A stretch of DNA of 36,815 bases from an uncultured Clostridia bacterium. GTDB lineage: Bacteria; Bacillota; Clostridia; TANB77; CAG-508. The first letter of the stretch is position 1. Each line of letters begins with the position of its first letter. The notes under the pieces are model-generated. The model made no database searches. It worked only from the letters and a program-made list of their open reading frames with translations, and had not been told where the DNA came from. Of the stretch, positions 9,676 through 23,292 are shown piece by piece. The position numbers and the translations under genes are program-made. The stretch is from the NCBI GenBank assembly GCA_947625415.1, contig CANQOG010000010.1, positions 1-36,815 on the forward strand, given 5' to 3'.

Positions 9676-11194
9676 TTGAATAAGAAAATATTATTTTTTA
9701 TGTTAATTTTACTATTGCTTTTTGTAACACCTAAAGCTTCTGCAAAATATGTAATTGATAGTGATAGTATTGAAATAATTAGAATAAATAGTTTATATAT
9801 AGAACAGCCTGATAAGATTTTTGACGAGATAGAAGTTTCAGCTCCTGAAGTAAATGATTTACAAGGAGTATTTACAATTACAGCAAAAGATGAAATTAGT
9901 GGGATAGCTAAAATTGAGCTTTATATAAATGATAAGTTATATAAAACCTTTAATTATGAAGATGAGCCAAAAGAAAAGCGTGAGATTTTTGAAGTTAATG
10001 TTAAAGACATTCCATTTTATGAAAGTTGTTATGTAAAAGGAACTGATTTTAAAGGAAATACAAAAGAATCTGAAAAAATTATTCCAAATACATCTAGAAT
10101 AAATGACTTAACAGATTTATTAAAATTTAGAAAATTACAAAATAGTCAAATGGTAAGTTTTGAAAATAGAGATTTATATTTATTAAATGATATAAGTTTA
10201 CTATCTGAAAACTGGGAACCTATAGGAAGTGAAAATGTCCCATTTAGTGGAAGATTTCATGGAAAAAATCATACTATTTCAAATTTGCAAATAACTTCAA
10301 CTTGTGATTTTCAGGGGCTTTTTGGAATGAATAAAGGAGAGATTTCAGATTTATCAATAAATGGAAAAATTAGTTCTGGAAATGAATTAAAAAATATTGG
10401 TGGAATTGCTGGAGCAAGTGACAATTTTATAAAAAACTGTAAATCAAATGTAGAAATAACAGGTTATTCAGATAGAGTCGGTGGAATTGTTGGAGTATGT
10501 TCAGGTTATGTTGGATACTGTATGAATTATGGGGATATTTCAGGAAGAGAATCTGTTGGAGGAATTTGTGGATTTAGTAGTGAAACATATATTGAATGTT
10601 GTGGAAATAAAGGAACAGTTAATTGTAGTTTTCAATGTGGTGGAGGAGTTGTAGGCTATATTGAATTACAAAGAACTGATAAAAATTGCGCTATAACTCA
10701 ATCATATAATAGTGGACAAGTATCTGGAAGTAAAGCTATTGGTGGAGTTGTTGGTGGAGCTTGGAATATTTTTAATAAATCTATTACAATAGAACTTTGT
10801 TATAATACAGGAAATGTTACGTGTTCAAATGAATATCACGGAGGAATATTGGGTGGAACTCAAAATGATTTAGAATTTGAGAACACAGATGAGTCTAAAA
10901 ATATAGTAAAATATTGTTATAATATTGGAACAATTAAAAATATAAAAAATAATTTAATGATTTTCCAAATTACGCATCAATGCGCAACAGTTATTGATTC
11001 ATATTATCCAGCTACAAATAGAAATTCAATTTATTTTGGAACAAAGATAACTGATAATCTTATGTTAAGTCCTATAACTAATACAAATTCTCTTATATAT
11101 AAATTAGATTTAGTTTGCAAGCGGAGTATGGACTATTGATCCTACTTGGAGAATTAATAAAGGATATCCATGTTTTTTATGGCAAAATGAGTAA
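9676..11194 (+). CDS. Secreted GLUG-repeat protein, one CGG site
   Basis: The joined product is about 505 residues. A signal peptide (MNKKILFFMLILLLLF, ending near TPKASA at residues 18-23) is followed by an Ig-like segment (about 50-140) with EISGIAKIELYINDKLYKTF. A right-handed repeat region follows, rich in GLUG-type motifs (GGIAGA, GGIVGV, GGICGF, GGVVGG), about residues 190-400. Such proteins are usually cell-surface adhesins or carbohydrate-binding. The start is a TTG at 9676 after GAGGAGGGA. The frame breaks at the CGG at 11122-11124. Skipping C gives GVWTIDPTWRINKGYPCFLW and a stop at 11192, a typical terminal GLUG-protein repeat ending in W. Without the shift the protein stops at 11139. 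Confidence 0.8.
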
Positions 11195-11201
11195 TAATAT
11201 A

Positions 11202-11230
11202 TTGCAAGAAACAAGAATTTTTGATATAAT
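11202..11230 (+). promoter_or_regulatory. Sigma-A-type promoter of lepA
   Basis: TTGCAA (11202-11207) and a perfect TATAAT (11225-11230) are separated by 17 bases, 33 bases ahead of the lepA ATG. An AAGAGGAG-type ribosome binding site lies between. Confidence 0.7.
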
Positions 11231-11263
11231 ATTTTTGTTTTATAAGAGGAGATAACTGTTTTT

Positions 11264-13079
11264 ATGGAAAATGCTCAAGAACTAATTAGAAATTTTAGTA
11301 TTATAGCTCATATTGATCATGGAAAATCAACGCTTGCTGATAGAATTATTGAAATGACTGGAACTGTTGAAAAGAGAGATATGGAAGAACAGCTTTTAGA
11401 TAACATGGATATTGAGCGTGAAAGAGGAATTACAATAAAGTCACAAGCTGTAAAAATGAATTATACTGCTAAAAATGGAAAAACATATACATTTAATTTA
11501 ATAGATACACCTGGACATGTTGATTTTAATTATGAAGTTTCTAGAAGTTTAGCTGCTTGTGAAGGAGCAATTCTTGTGGTTGATAGTACTCAAGGTGTTG
11601 AAGCTCAAACATTAGCTAATGTTTATCTTGCTTTAGAAGATAATCTGGAAATTTTACCTGTTGTAAATAAAGTAGATTTGCCAAACGCTAGACCTGAAGA
11701 GGTAAAAAAAGAAATAGAAGATATAATTGGAATTCCAGCAATGGATTCTCCATGTATTTCAGCAAAAACTGGACTTAATGTTGATGAAGTATTAGAAAGA
11801 ATTGTAACTGATATACCAGCTCCTAAAGGTGATAGAGAAGGAAAATTGCAAGCTTTAATTTTTGATTCATTTTATGATAATTATAAAGGAGCTTTAAGCT
11901 TTGTAAGAATTAAAAATGGGCGAGTTAGGCCAAATGATGAAATATTATTTATGGCTACCGGAAAAAGTTTTATAGTAACAGAAGTTGGTTATTTTGGAGC
12001 AGGAACTTATATTCCTTCTGATAGCCTAGAAGCTGGAGAAGTTGGATATATAGCTGCTTCTGTAAAAACGATTTCAGATTTACATGTTGGTGATACAATT
12101 ACTCTTAAAGATAATCCAGCAGATAGCGCATTACCTGGCTATAAAAAAGCTAATTCAATGGTTTATTGTGGATTATATCCAGTAGACCGGAAGTGAATAT
12201 GAGGCTTTAAAAGAGGCTTTGGAAAAGCTAAAATTAAATGATGCGGCTTTAAATTATGAGCCTGAAACTTCTGTTGCTCTTGGTTTTGGTTTTAGATGTG
12301 GTTTTTTAGGATTATTACATCTAGAAATAATTATGGAAAGAATTGAGCGTGAGTTTGATTTAGGATTAATTACAACAGCGCCATCTGTTATTTATAAAGT
12401 AAATAAAACTTCTGGAGAAGTTTTAGAAATATATAATCCAGCAGACTTACCACCTCAAATTGAAATAAAATATATTGAAGAGCCTATTATGAAGGTTGAA
12501 ATAATGATTCCAAAAGAATATGTTGGAAACGTTATGGAAGCTTGCCAACGTCGACGTGGTGAATATGTTAATATGCATTATTTAGATGAGACTAGAGTTA
12601 CGCTTGTTTATGATATGCCATTAAATGAAATTATTTATGATTTTTTTGATTCTATAAAATCAAAAACAAAAGGTTATGCTTCTGTTGATTATGAATTTAA
12701 AGAATATAAAAAAGCAGATTTGGTTAAACTTGATATTCATATAAATAATGAATCTGTTGATGCTCTTTCATTTATTGTTCATAAAGATTCAGCTTATGAT
12801 AGAGGAAGAAAAATGGCTGAAAAGTTAAAAACAGTTATACCAAGACAGTTATTTGAAATTCCAATTCAAGCTGTTGTTGGTGGAAAAATTATTGCTAGAG
12901 AAACTTTATCTGCAATGAGAAAAGATGTATTAGCTAAATGTTATGGTGGAGATATTACTAGAAAAAAGAAACTTTTAGAGAAACAGAAAAAAGGTAAGAA
13001 AAAGATGCGTCAAATTGGAAATGTTGAGGTTCCACAAGAAGCATTTTTATCAGTGTTAAAGCTTTCAGAGGAGGATTAG
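11264..13079 (+). CDS. lepA: LepA (EF4) translation GTPase, one CGG site
   Basis: LepA is a ribosome-associated GTPase of the EF-G family. The joined protein is 604 residues, the usual length. The G1 motif AHIDHGKST spans residues 15-23, followed by DTPGH and NKVD. The C-terminal LepA-specific domain ends with [20 protein letters not shown]. The frame breaks at the CGG at 12188-12190: YCGLYPVD is followed by CGGA, and skipping C gives [20 protein letters not shown], the conserved LepA sequence. In the unshifted frame the next codons are AAG TGA, so the product would end two codons later, missing the C-terminal half. The stop is directly followed by the rlmB ATG. Confidence 0.95.
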
Positions 13080-13080
13080 A

Positions 13081-13962
13081 ATGAGAGAGTCATATAGAGC
13101 TAAGCAATCAAGAAGGGCAAGAATAAATCGAGAAAAAGCTGAAAAATATATTGTAAAAAAAGAAAAGCAAAGTTATAATAAAAATAGTTATAGAAATGAC
13201 AATAAACCGCGTGAAAGAGAAATAGAGGAAAAAGATTATGAAGATGTTATTAGTGGAAGAAATGCGGTTTTGGAATTGTTAAAATCTGATAGAGATATTA
13301 ATAAGCTTTATGTAGAACGTGGAGAAAAACATGGTTCTATTAATGAAATTATTGCTAAAGCTAATGATAAAAAAGTAGTAATAGTTGAGGTTTCAAAACA
13401 AAAATTGGATTCTATGGCTGAATTTCATCAAGGAGTTGTAGCTGTAGTTCCACCTTTTAATTATTGTGAAGTGGAAGATATTTTAGATTATGCTAAAAGT
13501 AGAAATGAAGAGCCATTTATAATTATTTTAGATGGAATAGAAGATACTCATAATCTTGGGGCAATAATTAGAACTGCTGAAACTGCTGGTTGTCACGGTG
13601 TTATTATTCCAAAAAGGAGAACTGTTACAGTAAATAGTACAGTTTCAAAAGTTTCTGCTGGTGCTACCAGTTATGTTAAAGTAGCAAGAGTAAATAATCT
13701 AAATGAAACGATAAGAATGTTAAAAGAAAATGGATTATGGATAATTGGAACAGATGGTAATAGCAAAAAATATTATTATGAACAAGACTTTAGAGGACCA
13801 ATAGCCATTGTTATTGGAAGCGAAGGATTTGGAATGGGAAGACTTACTAAAGAAAATGTAGATTTATTAGTAAAAATTCCAATGAATGGAAAAATTACTT
13901 CTTTAAATGCTTCAGTGTCAGCTGGAATTGTTATATATGAAGCTGTAAAACAAAGAAGATAA
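13081..13962 (+). CDS. rlmB: 23S rRNA 2'-O-ribose methyltransferase, TrmH/RlmB family
   Basis: This is a SpoU-family (SPOUT fold) methyltransferase of 293 residues that modifies 23S rRNA, by homology G2251. A basic N-terminal extension (RAKQSRRARINREKAEKYIV) precedes the substrate-binding domain beginning at ISGRNAVLELL. The three SPOUT motifs are clear: NLGAIIRTAETAG, VIGSEGFGMGRL and IPMNGKITSLNASVSAG, the last forming part of the knotted SAM site. It starts two bases after the lepA stop, with GGAGG inside the end of lepA, so the two are co-transcribed. No CGG site occurs; CGG trinucleotides here straddle codons. A tRNA substrate instead of rRNA cannot be excluded. Confidence 0.88.
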   Translation: MRESYRAKQSRRARINREKAEKYIVKKEKQSYNKNSYRNDNKPREREIEEKDYEDVISGRNAVLELLKSDRDINKLYVERGEKHGSINEIIAKANDKKVVIVEVSKQKLDSMAEFHQGVVAVVPPFNYCEVEDILDYAKSRNEEPFIIILDGIEDTHNLGAIIRTAETAGCHGVIIPKRRTVTVNSTVSKVSAGATSYVKVARVNNLNETIRMLKENGLWIIGTDGNSKKYYYEQDFRGPIAIVIGSEGFGMGRLTKENVDLLVKIPMNGKITSLNASVSAGIVIYEAVKQRR

Positions 13963-13988
13963 ATAAACAAAGGAAAAGTGATTATAGT

Positions 13989-14414
13989 ATGGGTGAAACG
14001 AACATTATTTTAAAATCTAGGTTATCTGAAATTTTAGAAACTTTGAACTTAATAATTTTGTTATATGCGGTTTTTTTAATCGTTTTAGGAATTATAATTC
14101 ATAATACAGAGGTAATTTTACAAACGTGTATAATGTTTGTTGTTTATGTAATTTTTGAATATATAAATTATGACGTTGTAAAAATTACAGATAAAGGAAT
14201 TAGTTGTGAAAAATATAATTTTTTAGCTTGGCAAGATATGTATATTGTTAAGAAAAAAGAAAGAACTATTATAATATATTCTAAAACAAGAAAAAATCCA
14301 TATAAGTTTATAATTAAAAAGGGTGATGATAAGCTAGAGTTTGAAAGAGCTTATAAATATATTTTATCAAAAGTTAGGGCTCCTGAAAAAATGAAACAAG
14401 AAATAATAAAATAG
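13989..14414 (+). CDS. Membrane protein with PH-like domain, unknown function
   Basis: The product has 141 residues. Two adjacent hydrophobic segments (about 17-38 and 42-60) are followed by a charged domain of about 75 residues with beta strands (VVKITDKGISCEKYNFLAWQ, RTIIIYSKTRKNPYKFIIKK). That pattern is common in bacterial PH-like membrane proteins of the YcxB kind. It lies between rlmB and pyrG in the same direction, with short spacers, so it is probably in their transcript. I do not recognise a specific family and assign no function. Confidence 0.7.
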   Translation: MGETNIILKSRLSEILETLNLIILLYAVFLIVLGIIIHNTEVILQTCIMFVVYVIFEYINYDVVKITDKGISCEKYNFLAWQDMYIVKKKERTIIIYSKTRKNPYKFIIKKGDDKLEFERAYKYILSKVRAPEKMKQEIIK

Positions 14415-14441
14415 TATTTTTAATAAAGAATGGAGGAAAAC

Positions 14442-16034
<1,593 letters not shown>

Positions 16035-16065
16035 GGTAGGTAAGGGGATGCCATGCACGCACGCC

Positions 16066-16145
16066 AGACAAGGGGACGGAGCTTTTGTCTTAAGGAAAAA
16101 CGGCAATCCCGAAAAGCCTAAGACAAAAGCTCCGTCCCCTTGTCT
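16066..16145. repeat. GC-rich REP-like palindrome after pyrG
   Basis: A 27-base left arm (16066-16092) is the exact reverse complement of the right arm (16119-16145), separated by 26 bases. The outer motif is AGACAAGGGGACGGAGC. It is far richer in G and C than the surroundings. Motifs of the GGGGACGG type are familiar as dispersed REP palindromes in Clostridia, often mobilised by RAYT/IS200-like transposases. No transposase lies nearby. It may also end pyrG transcription; the run TTTTTG follows at 16156-16161. Confidence 0.75.
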
Positions 16146-16194
16146 TTTCCTTGTCTTTTTGTTTTAAAAAATTAAAATATTTTTAAAAATTGTA

Positions 16195-16251
16195 TTGACA
16201 AAATGTAAAAATGGGTATATTATTTTAGCAGTCTTTGAAATGGACTGCTAA
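16195..16251 (+). promoter_or_regulatory. groESL promoter with CIRCE-like HrcA operator
   Basis: TTGACA (16195-16200) and TATTAT (16218-16223), 17 bases apart, form a vegetative promoter. Immediately downstream, TTAGCAGTC (16225-16233), nine spacer bases and GACTGCTAA (16243-16251) form a perfect inverted repeat. It has the CIRCE layout (TTAGCACTC-N9-GAGTGCTAA) with one compensated base pair changed. HrcA is the expected heat-shock repressor. Confidence 0.85.
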
Positions 16252-16290
16252 TTTTTATTAGAACTTTTTTGAGGATTTTGAATAATATAA

Positions 16291-16596
<306 letters not shown>

Positions 16597-16618
16597 AAAT
16601 GTTAAATAATAATTTATA

Positions 16619-18322
<1,704 letters not shown>

Positions 18323-18330
18323 AATAAAAA

Positions 18331-18370
18331 AAAAATTGCCTTTAAAAAATTAAAGGCAATTTTTTTTTTT
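18331..18370 (+). terminator. groEL terminator
   Basis: AAAAATTGCCTTTA (18331-18344) pairs with TAAAGGCAATTTTT (18351-18364) around a 6-base loop, and the T-run continues to 18370. This is a classic rho-independent terminator eight bases after the groEL stop. Confidence 0.9.
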
Positions 18371-18478
18371 ATTTTTCGATTTTAATTTTAAGATTAGAAA
18401 TAATTTGTGATGTTCGCTTGTAAATTTAGAACAGATGTTATATATTTATAATATAGTTTTTTAAAGGAGAATTAAACG

Positions 18479-19079
18479 ATGTATTCATATATAAAAGGTG
18501 ATTTAGAAGAAAAGTCAAATGGCTTTGTAGTTATAGAAACAGGCGGAATTGGTTATAAAATATTTATGTCAAATCCTTCAATAGGAAGACTTGGAGATTT
18601 ACATTCTAAAGTAAAAGTCTATACTTATTATCAGGTAAGAGAAGATAATATAAGTTTATATGGTTTTAATACAAAAGAAGAATTAAGAATGTTTGAATTA
18701 CTGATTTCAGTTAGTGGAATTGGCTCAAAATCAGCTATGAATATGTTATCAAGTATAGAAGCTTCAAGCTTTGCTATAGCTGTTGTTTCAGGTGATATTA
18801 AGAAAATCACATCACTTCCTCGGAATTGGAAATAAAACAGCTCAAAGATTGGTTTTGGAGCTTAAAGATAAGTTAAAGGCAGAGCAAGAGCTAACAAATG
18901 TTGAAAGTTCAAAAGAAGAAAAGTCGAAAGCTAAAGAACAAAGTTATTCTAATGATGCTAGAGATGCGCTTCAAATTCTAGGGTATAATAGAAGAGATGT
19001 TGAAAATGCTTTGGCAAAAATTGATAGAAGTTTATCAACAGAGGAAATTATAAAACAGGCTTTAAAAATCTTAAGTTAG
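18479..19079 (+). CDS. ruvA: Holliday junction protein RuvA, one CGG site
   Basis: RuvA binds Holliday junctions and loads the RuvB motor. The joined protein is 199 residues, the family norm. The OB domain starts MYSYIKGDLEEKSNGFVVIE, followed by helix-hairpin-helix motifs (ISVSGIGSKSAMNML) and the C-terminal RuvB-binding domain. The frame breaks at the CGG at 18821-18823: ITSLP is followed by CGGA, and skipping C gives GIGNKTAQRLVLELKDKL, the second helix-hairpin-helix. Without the shift the protein would end within four codons and lose that motif. AAAGGAG precedes the ATG. Unusually, ruvB does not follow; addA does, ten bases downstream. Confidence 0.95.
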
Positions 19080-19088
19080 GAGAAGATT

Positions 19089-22000
19089 ATGGAATTTACA
19101 GATGAACAGAAAGATGCAATTTATAAAAAAGGTTCAAATATGTTAGTTGCTGCAGCCGCTCGGAAGTCGGAAAAACGGCGGTTCTTGTTGAGCGTATTAT
19201 TCAAAAAATACTAAGAGATAATATTGATATTGATAAATTATTAGTTGTAACGTTTACAAATGCTGCTGCGTCTGAAATGAGGGAGAAAATTTTAGATGCT
19301 ATTTATAAGAAGTTAGACGAAGAACCAGAAAACTTAAATTTACAAAGACAGATTAATTTAATTTCAAGAGCTAGTATTTGTACAATTCATTCTTTTTGTC
19401 TAGATGTAATAAGAAATAATTTTTTTGAAATTGATATTTCTTCTAACTTTAGAATTGGAAGTGAAGAAGAAATAACTTTGATGAAACAAGAGGTTTTAGA
19501 AAATGTTTTTGAAAAAAAATATGAAGAGGAAGATGAAAATTTTTTAAAACTTGTTGATACTTATGGAGAATATACAGGTGATGAAAAACTTCAAAATTTA
19601 ATTTTGAAAATATATTCATTTGCCAGTTCTTCAGCCTTTCCAGATGAATGGCTTAAAGAAAAAGGAGAAATGTTTAATATAAATCAAGAAGAAAATAAAG
19701 ATTTTTCTGAAACTATTTGGGGAAAGATTTTAATAAATGAGTTAAAAGAAGTTGCGTGTTCTTGCAAAGACAGTATTAAAGAATGTTTAAAATTAACAAA
19801 TAAATATGAAGAATTAATTGATTGTACAAGAAATTTAGAAGAAACTTTAGAAAAACTTAGGGAATTTAATAATACTTTAGATGAATCTTGGGACAAGGCT
19901 TTTGAGTTTTATAATACAGTAGATATGTTTCCAAGATGGAAAAGTGACAAAAACGTTACTTTAGAGGAAAAAGAAATTGTTCAAAAAATAAGACAAGATA
20001 GTAAAAAAGAATTTAAAGACAAAGTATCAAGTTACCTTAGTTATGATAGTAAATCAGCTTTACGTGATATTGCTGATATGTATAGTACAATGAAAGCTTT
20101 ATGTGAGTTTGTTTTAGATTTTGATAAAGCTTTTAAAGAAGAGAAAAAAGAGAAAAATTTAATTGATTTTAATGATATTGAACATTATGCTTTAAATATT
20201 TTAATAAAAAAACAAGAAGGTGGAGGTTATATTCCAACAGAAGTTGCTAAAAATTATAGTAAAAAATTTGAGGAAATTGCAATTGATGAATATCAAGATA
20301 GTAATAATGTTCAAGAACTTATTTTAAGTTCAATTTCAAGGGGAAATAATATTTTTACTGTTGGTGATGTAAAACAGAGTATTTACAGATTTAGAAAAGC
20401 TTGTCCAGAACTATTTTTAGATAAATATCATAAATATAGTTTAGATGGAAATGAAAATGGTTTAAAAATAAAACTTTTTAAAAATTTTAGAAGTAGAGAA
20501 AATATTTTAAATTTTACTAATTTAGTATTTGAAAATATTATGAGTGAAAAACTTGGAGAAATTGAATATTCTGAAGATGAATTTTTAAATTTAGGTGCTA
20601 AATATGAAGAAACGGAAAATACTCTTTCAAAGTCATCTGAAATTTATGTTATTGAAAATAATGAAGAAGATGAAAATATAGAAGATGAAGAAAGCAATAT
20701 TTGGGAAACTGAGCAAGATGATGAAGAGCAAGAAAATATTGTTATTAGTGAAATCAAAGAATTAGAAAAAGAAGAAATTGAAGCTAAATTTATTGCAAAA
20801 AAAATTAAAGAACTAATTAATTCTAAAGTTTTAATAAATGATAAAAAATTAGGGTTAAGACCTATAAAATATAGAGATATTGTAATTTTAATGCGTTCTA
20901 CGAAATCTGCAAATTCTTATGAAAAAGAATTAGTAAAAAATAAAATTCCAACTTTTACAGATGGAGCTGATGAATATTTAGATACAATAGAAATACAAAC
21001 AATTATGAATTTGTTAAAAATTTTAGACAATTCACTTGATGATATAGCTTTAGTTAGTGTTTTAAGGTCTACAATTTTTAATTTTACAGATAATGAAATC
21101 GTTGAAATAAGGCTTGTAAATTTAGAAGCAGAATATTTTTGGAATTCAGTTGTTCAAGCTTCGCAAGAGCTAGAAAATGAAGCTTTAAGAAGAAAGGTAA
21201 ATTTATTTTTAGACAAAATACAAGAATGGAAAGAAGAAAAAGATTATTTACCAATAAGTGAATTTTTGTGGAAGATTTTTGTTGAAACAGGTTTTTATAA
21301 TTATTGTCGGTTTAATGTCAAATGGTGGTATTAGGCAAGCAAATTTAAAAATGCTATTTGAAAGAGCTAAAGAATATGAAAAAACTAGCTTTAAGGGTTT
21401 ATTTAATTTTATAAGATTTATAGAAAAATTAAAAATGGGAAATTCTGATTTAAGTCAAGCTAAAATTATTGGTGAAAATGAAAATGTCGTTAGAATTATG
21501 AGTATTCACAAAAGTAAAGGATTAGAATTTCCAGTTGTTTTCCTTTGCAATTCTAGTAAAAAAATGAATAAGGAAGATTTGAAAGGAAGTTTGTTACTAC
21601 ATAAAGATTTAGGATTTGGTCCAAAGTACATTGATAATATAAGAAAAATAGAATGTAATACACATGCTTTAAAAGCCATTAGAATAAAGTTAAGAGATGA
21701 ATCAATTTCAGAAGAAATGAGAATTCTTTATGTTGCTTTAACACGTAGCAAAGAAAAATTAATTATTACAGCGGTTAGAAAAAATGAGGAAAAAGAGCTT
21801 GATAAAAAAAGAAAACTTTTGAATTTATATAAAACAAATAATAATAAAATTAGTCTTAATTTATTAAGAGCAAAAGATTCATATTTAGATTGGATAGAAT
21901 ATTCTCTTTTAAATCAAGAGCTTCAAGATAAAAAATATGAAGAAATAGACTTTAATATTATAAATTCAAAGGAATTTTTAAGAGATGATGAGGAAGAACA

Positions 22001-22733
22001 AGAAACTAAAAAATGTGATTTTTCTGAATATAATGATTTTGAGAAATTGGAAGAGAAATTAAATTGGAAATATGAAAATGAATTTTTATCAAAGCTTCCA
22101 ATTAAGACAACAGTAAGTGTTTTGAAAAAAATTGAAAACGAAAGAATAGACTTTTTTGAATTAAATAATAAGAATGTTGGACTTGAAGAAACAATTCCAG
22201 AGTTTCTTAAAGACGAAAGAATTACTGCTTCTGAAATTGGAACTATTTATCATTTGGTATTGCAAAAAATTGATTTTAATAAAGTAAATAGCGAGGATGA
22301 TGTCAAAAGTTTTATTCAAGAATTAGTATCTAAAAACTTTATAAGATTAGAAGAATCAGAAAAAATTTCTAGTAAAAAAATTTTTGAATTTATAAATTCT
22401 GAATTTGCAGAAAACATTAAAAAAGCTAAAAAGATTTATAAAGAAAAACCATTTTGTTTAGAAATTCCAGCGAAAGAGATTTTTAAAGATGATAATAGTA
22501 TTGGAAACATTTTAGTTCAAGGAATAATTGATATGTTTTATGAAAATTCTAATGGCAATTTAGTTTTAGTTGACTATAAAACAGATTATGTTGAACATGA
22601 TGAAAATGAATTAATTAATAAATATAAAAAACAGTTACAGTTATATAAACAAGCTTTAGAGTATGGAACAAATAAAAAAGTTGAAGAGGTTTATATTTAT
22701 TCTTTGTATCTAAATAAAGCAATTGAATGCTGA
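19089..22733 (+). CDS. addA: AddA helicase-nuclease subunit, three CGG sites
   Basis: AddA is the ATP-dependent helicase-nuclease subunit of the AddAB double-strand-break resection complex. The joined protein is 1213 residues, normal for the family. UvrD-type motifs are visible: FTNAAASEMREK, IAIDEYQDSNNVQ, VGDVKQSIYRFR, IMSIHKSKGLEFPVV and YVALTRSKEKL. The C-terminal PD-(D/E)XK nuclease has VLVDYKTDYV. The P-loop contains two CGG sites seven bases apart (19161, 19168). Reading GCT CGGA AGT CGGA AAA gives AAAGSGKTAVLVERI, and only both shifts restore it. A third, at 21308, restores FYNYCGLMSNGGIRQANL. The ATG at 19089 follows AGGAGA. addB is not in the window, although the two are usually adjacent. 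Confidence 0.93.
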
Positions 22734-22754
22734 GTTGCTCTAATGTATTTTGTA

Positions 22755-22783
22755 TTGACAAATATATTAAAAAAAAATAAAAT
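22755..22783 (+). promoter_or_regulatory. Promoter of smpB
   Basis: TTGACA (22755-22760) and TAAAAT (22778-22783) are 17 bases apart, 37 bases before the smpB start. It is a good vegetative promoter match in the gap after addA. Confidence 0.65.
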
Positions 22784-22819
22784 ATAGATAGATTTTTAGG
22801 TCGAGAGCGAGGAAAGAAA

Positions 22820-23269
22820 GTGGAAAAGCTAATTGCAAAGAATCCTACTGCAAGGCATAATTATACAATAGAAAGTACATTTGAAGCAGGAATTGTTTTA
22901 AGTGGAACAGAAGTTAAGTCAATAAAAAGTGGGAAAGTTAATATAAAAGATACTTATGTTATGATTAAAAATGGAGAAGCTTTTGTTTTAGGAATGCATG
23001 TTAGTCCTTATGAACAAGGAAATATTTATAATAAAGACCCATTAAGAGATAGAAAGTTGTTACTTCACAAAAGAGAGATATTTAAACTTTATGGAATGAT
23101 AAAACAAAAAGCTGTAAGTCTTGTTCCTCTTTCTATTTATTTTAAAGATAGTAAAGTAAAACTTGAAATTGGAATTGGAAAAGGTAAAAAACTTTATGAT
23201 AAAAGAGAGGATATGGCTAAAAAAGATGCTTTAAGAAGAATTGATAGAGCTATGAAAAATAATGGTTAA
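22820..23269 (+). CDS. smpB: SmpB, tmRNA-binding protein
   Basis: SmpB binds tmRNA and delivers it to stalled ribosomes for trans-translation. The 149-residue product shows the family patterns [48 protein letters not shown] and the basic tail [20 protein letters not shown]. Translation starts at a GTG at 22820, preceded by GAGGAAAG. No ssrA gene is in the window. No CGG site occurs. Its link to the decoding anomaly is worth noting: ribosomes stalled at vacant CGG codons would be natural substrates for this rescue system. Confidence 0.95.
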   Translation: MEKLIAKNPTARHNYTIESTFEAGIVLSGTEVKSIKSGKVNIKDTYVMIKNGEAFVLGMHVSPYEQGNIYNKDPLRDRKLLLHKREIFKLYGMIKQKAVSLVPLSIYFKDSKVKLEIGIGKGKKLYDKREDMAKKDALRRIDRAMKNNG

Positions 23270-23292
23270 AGTGATTTTTAGGGGAGGAAAAC

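Noticed and set aside
16039-16167. Short open frame through the palindrome after pyrG
   Set aside because: It reads through an inverted repeat, has no ribosome binding site and no protein-like features.
18425-18452. Promoter for ruvA
   Set aside because: TATAAT at 18447-18452 is good, but the -35 region has no credible match at normal spacing.
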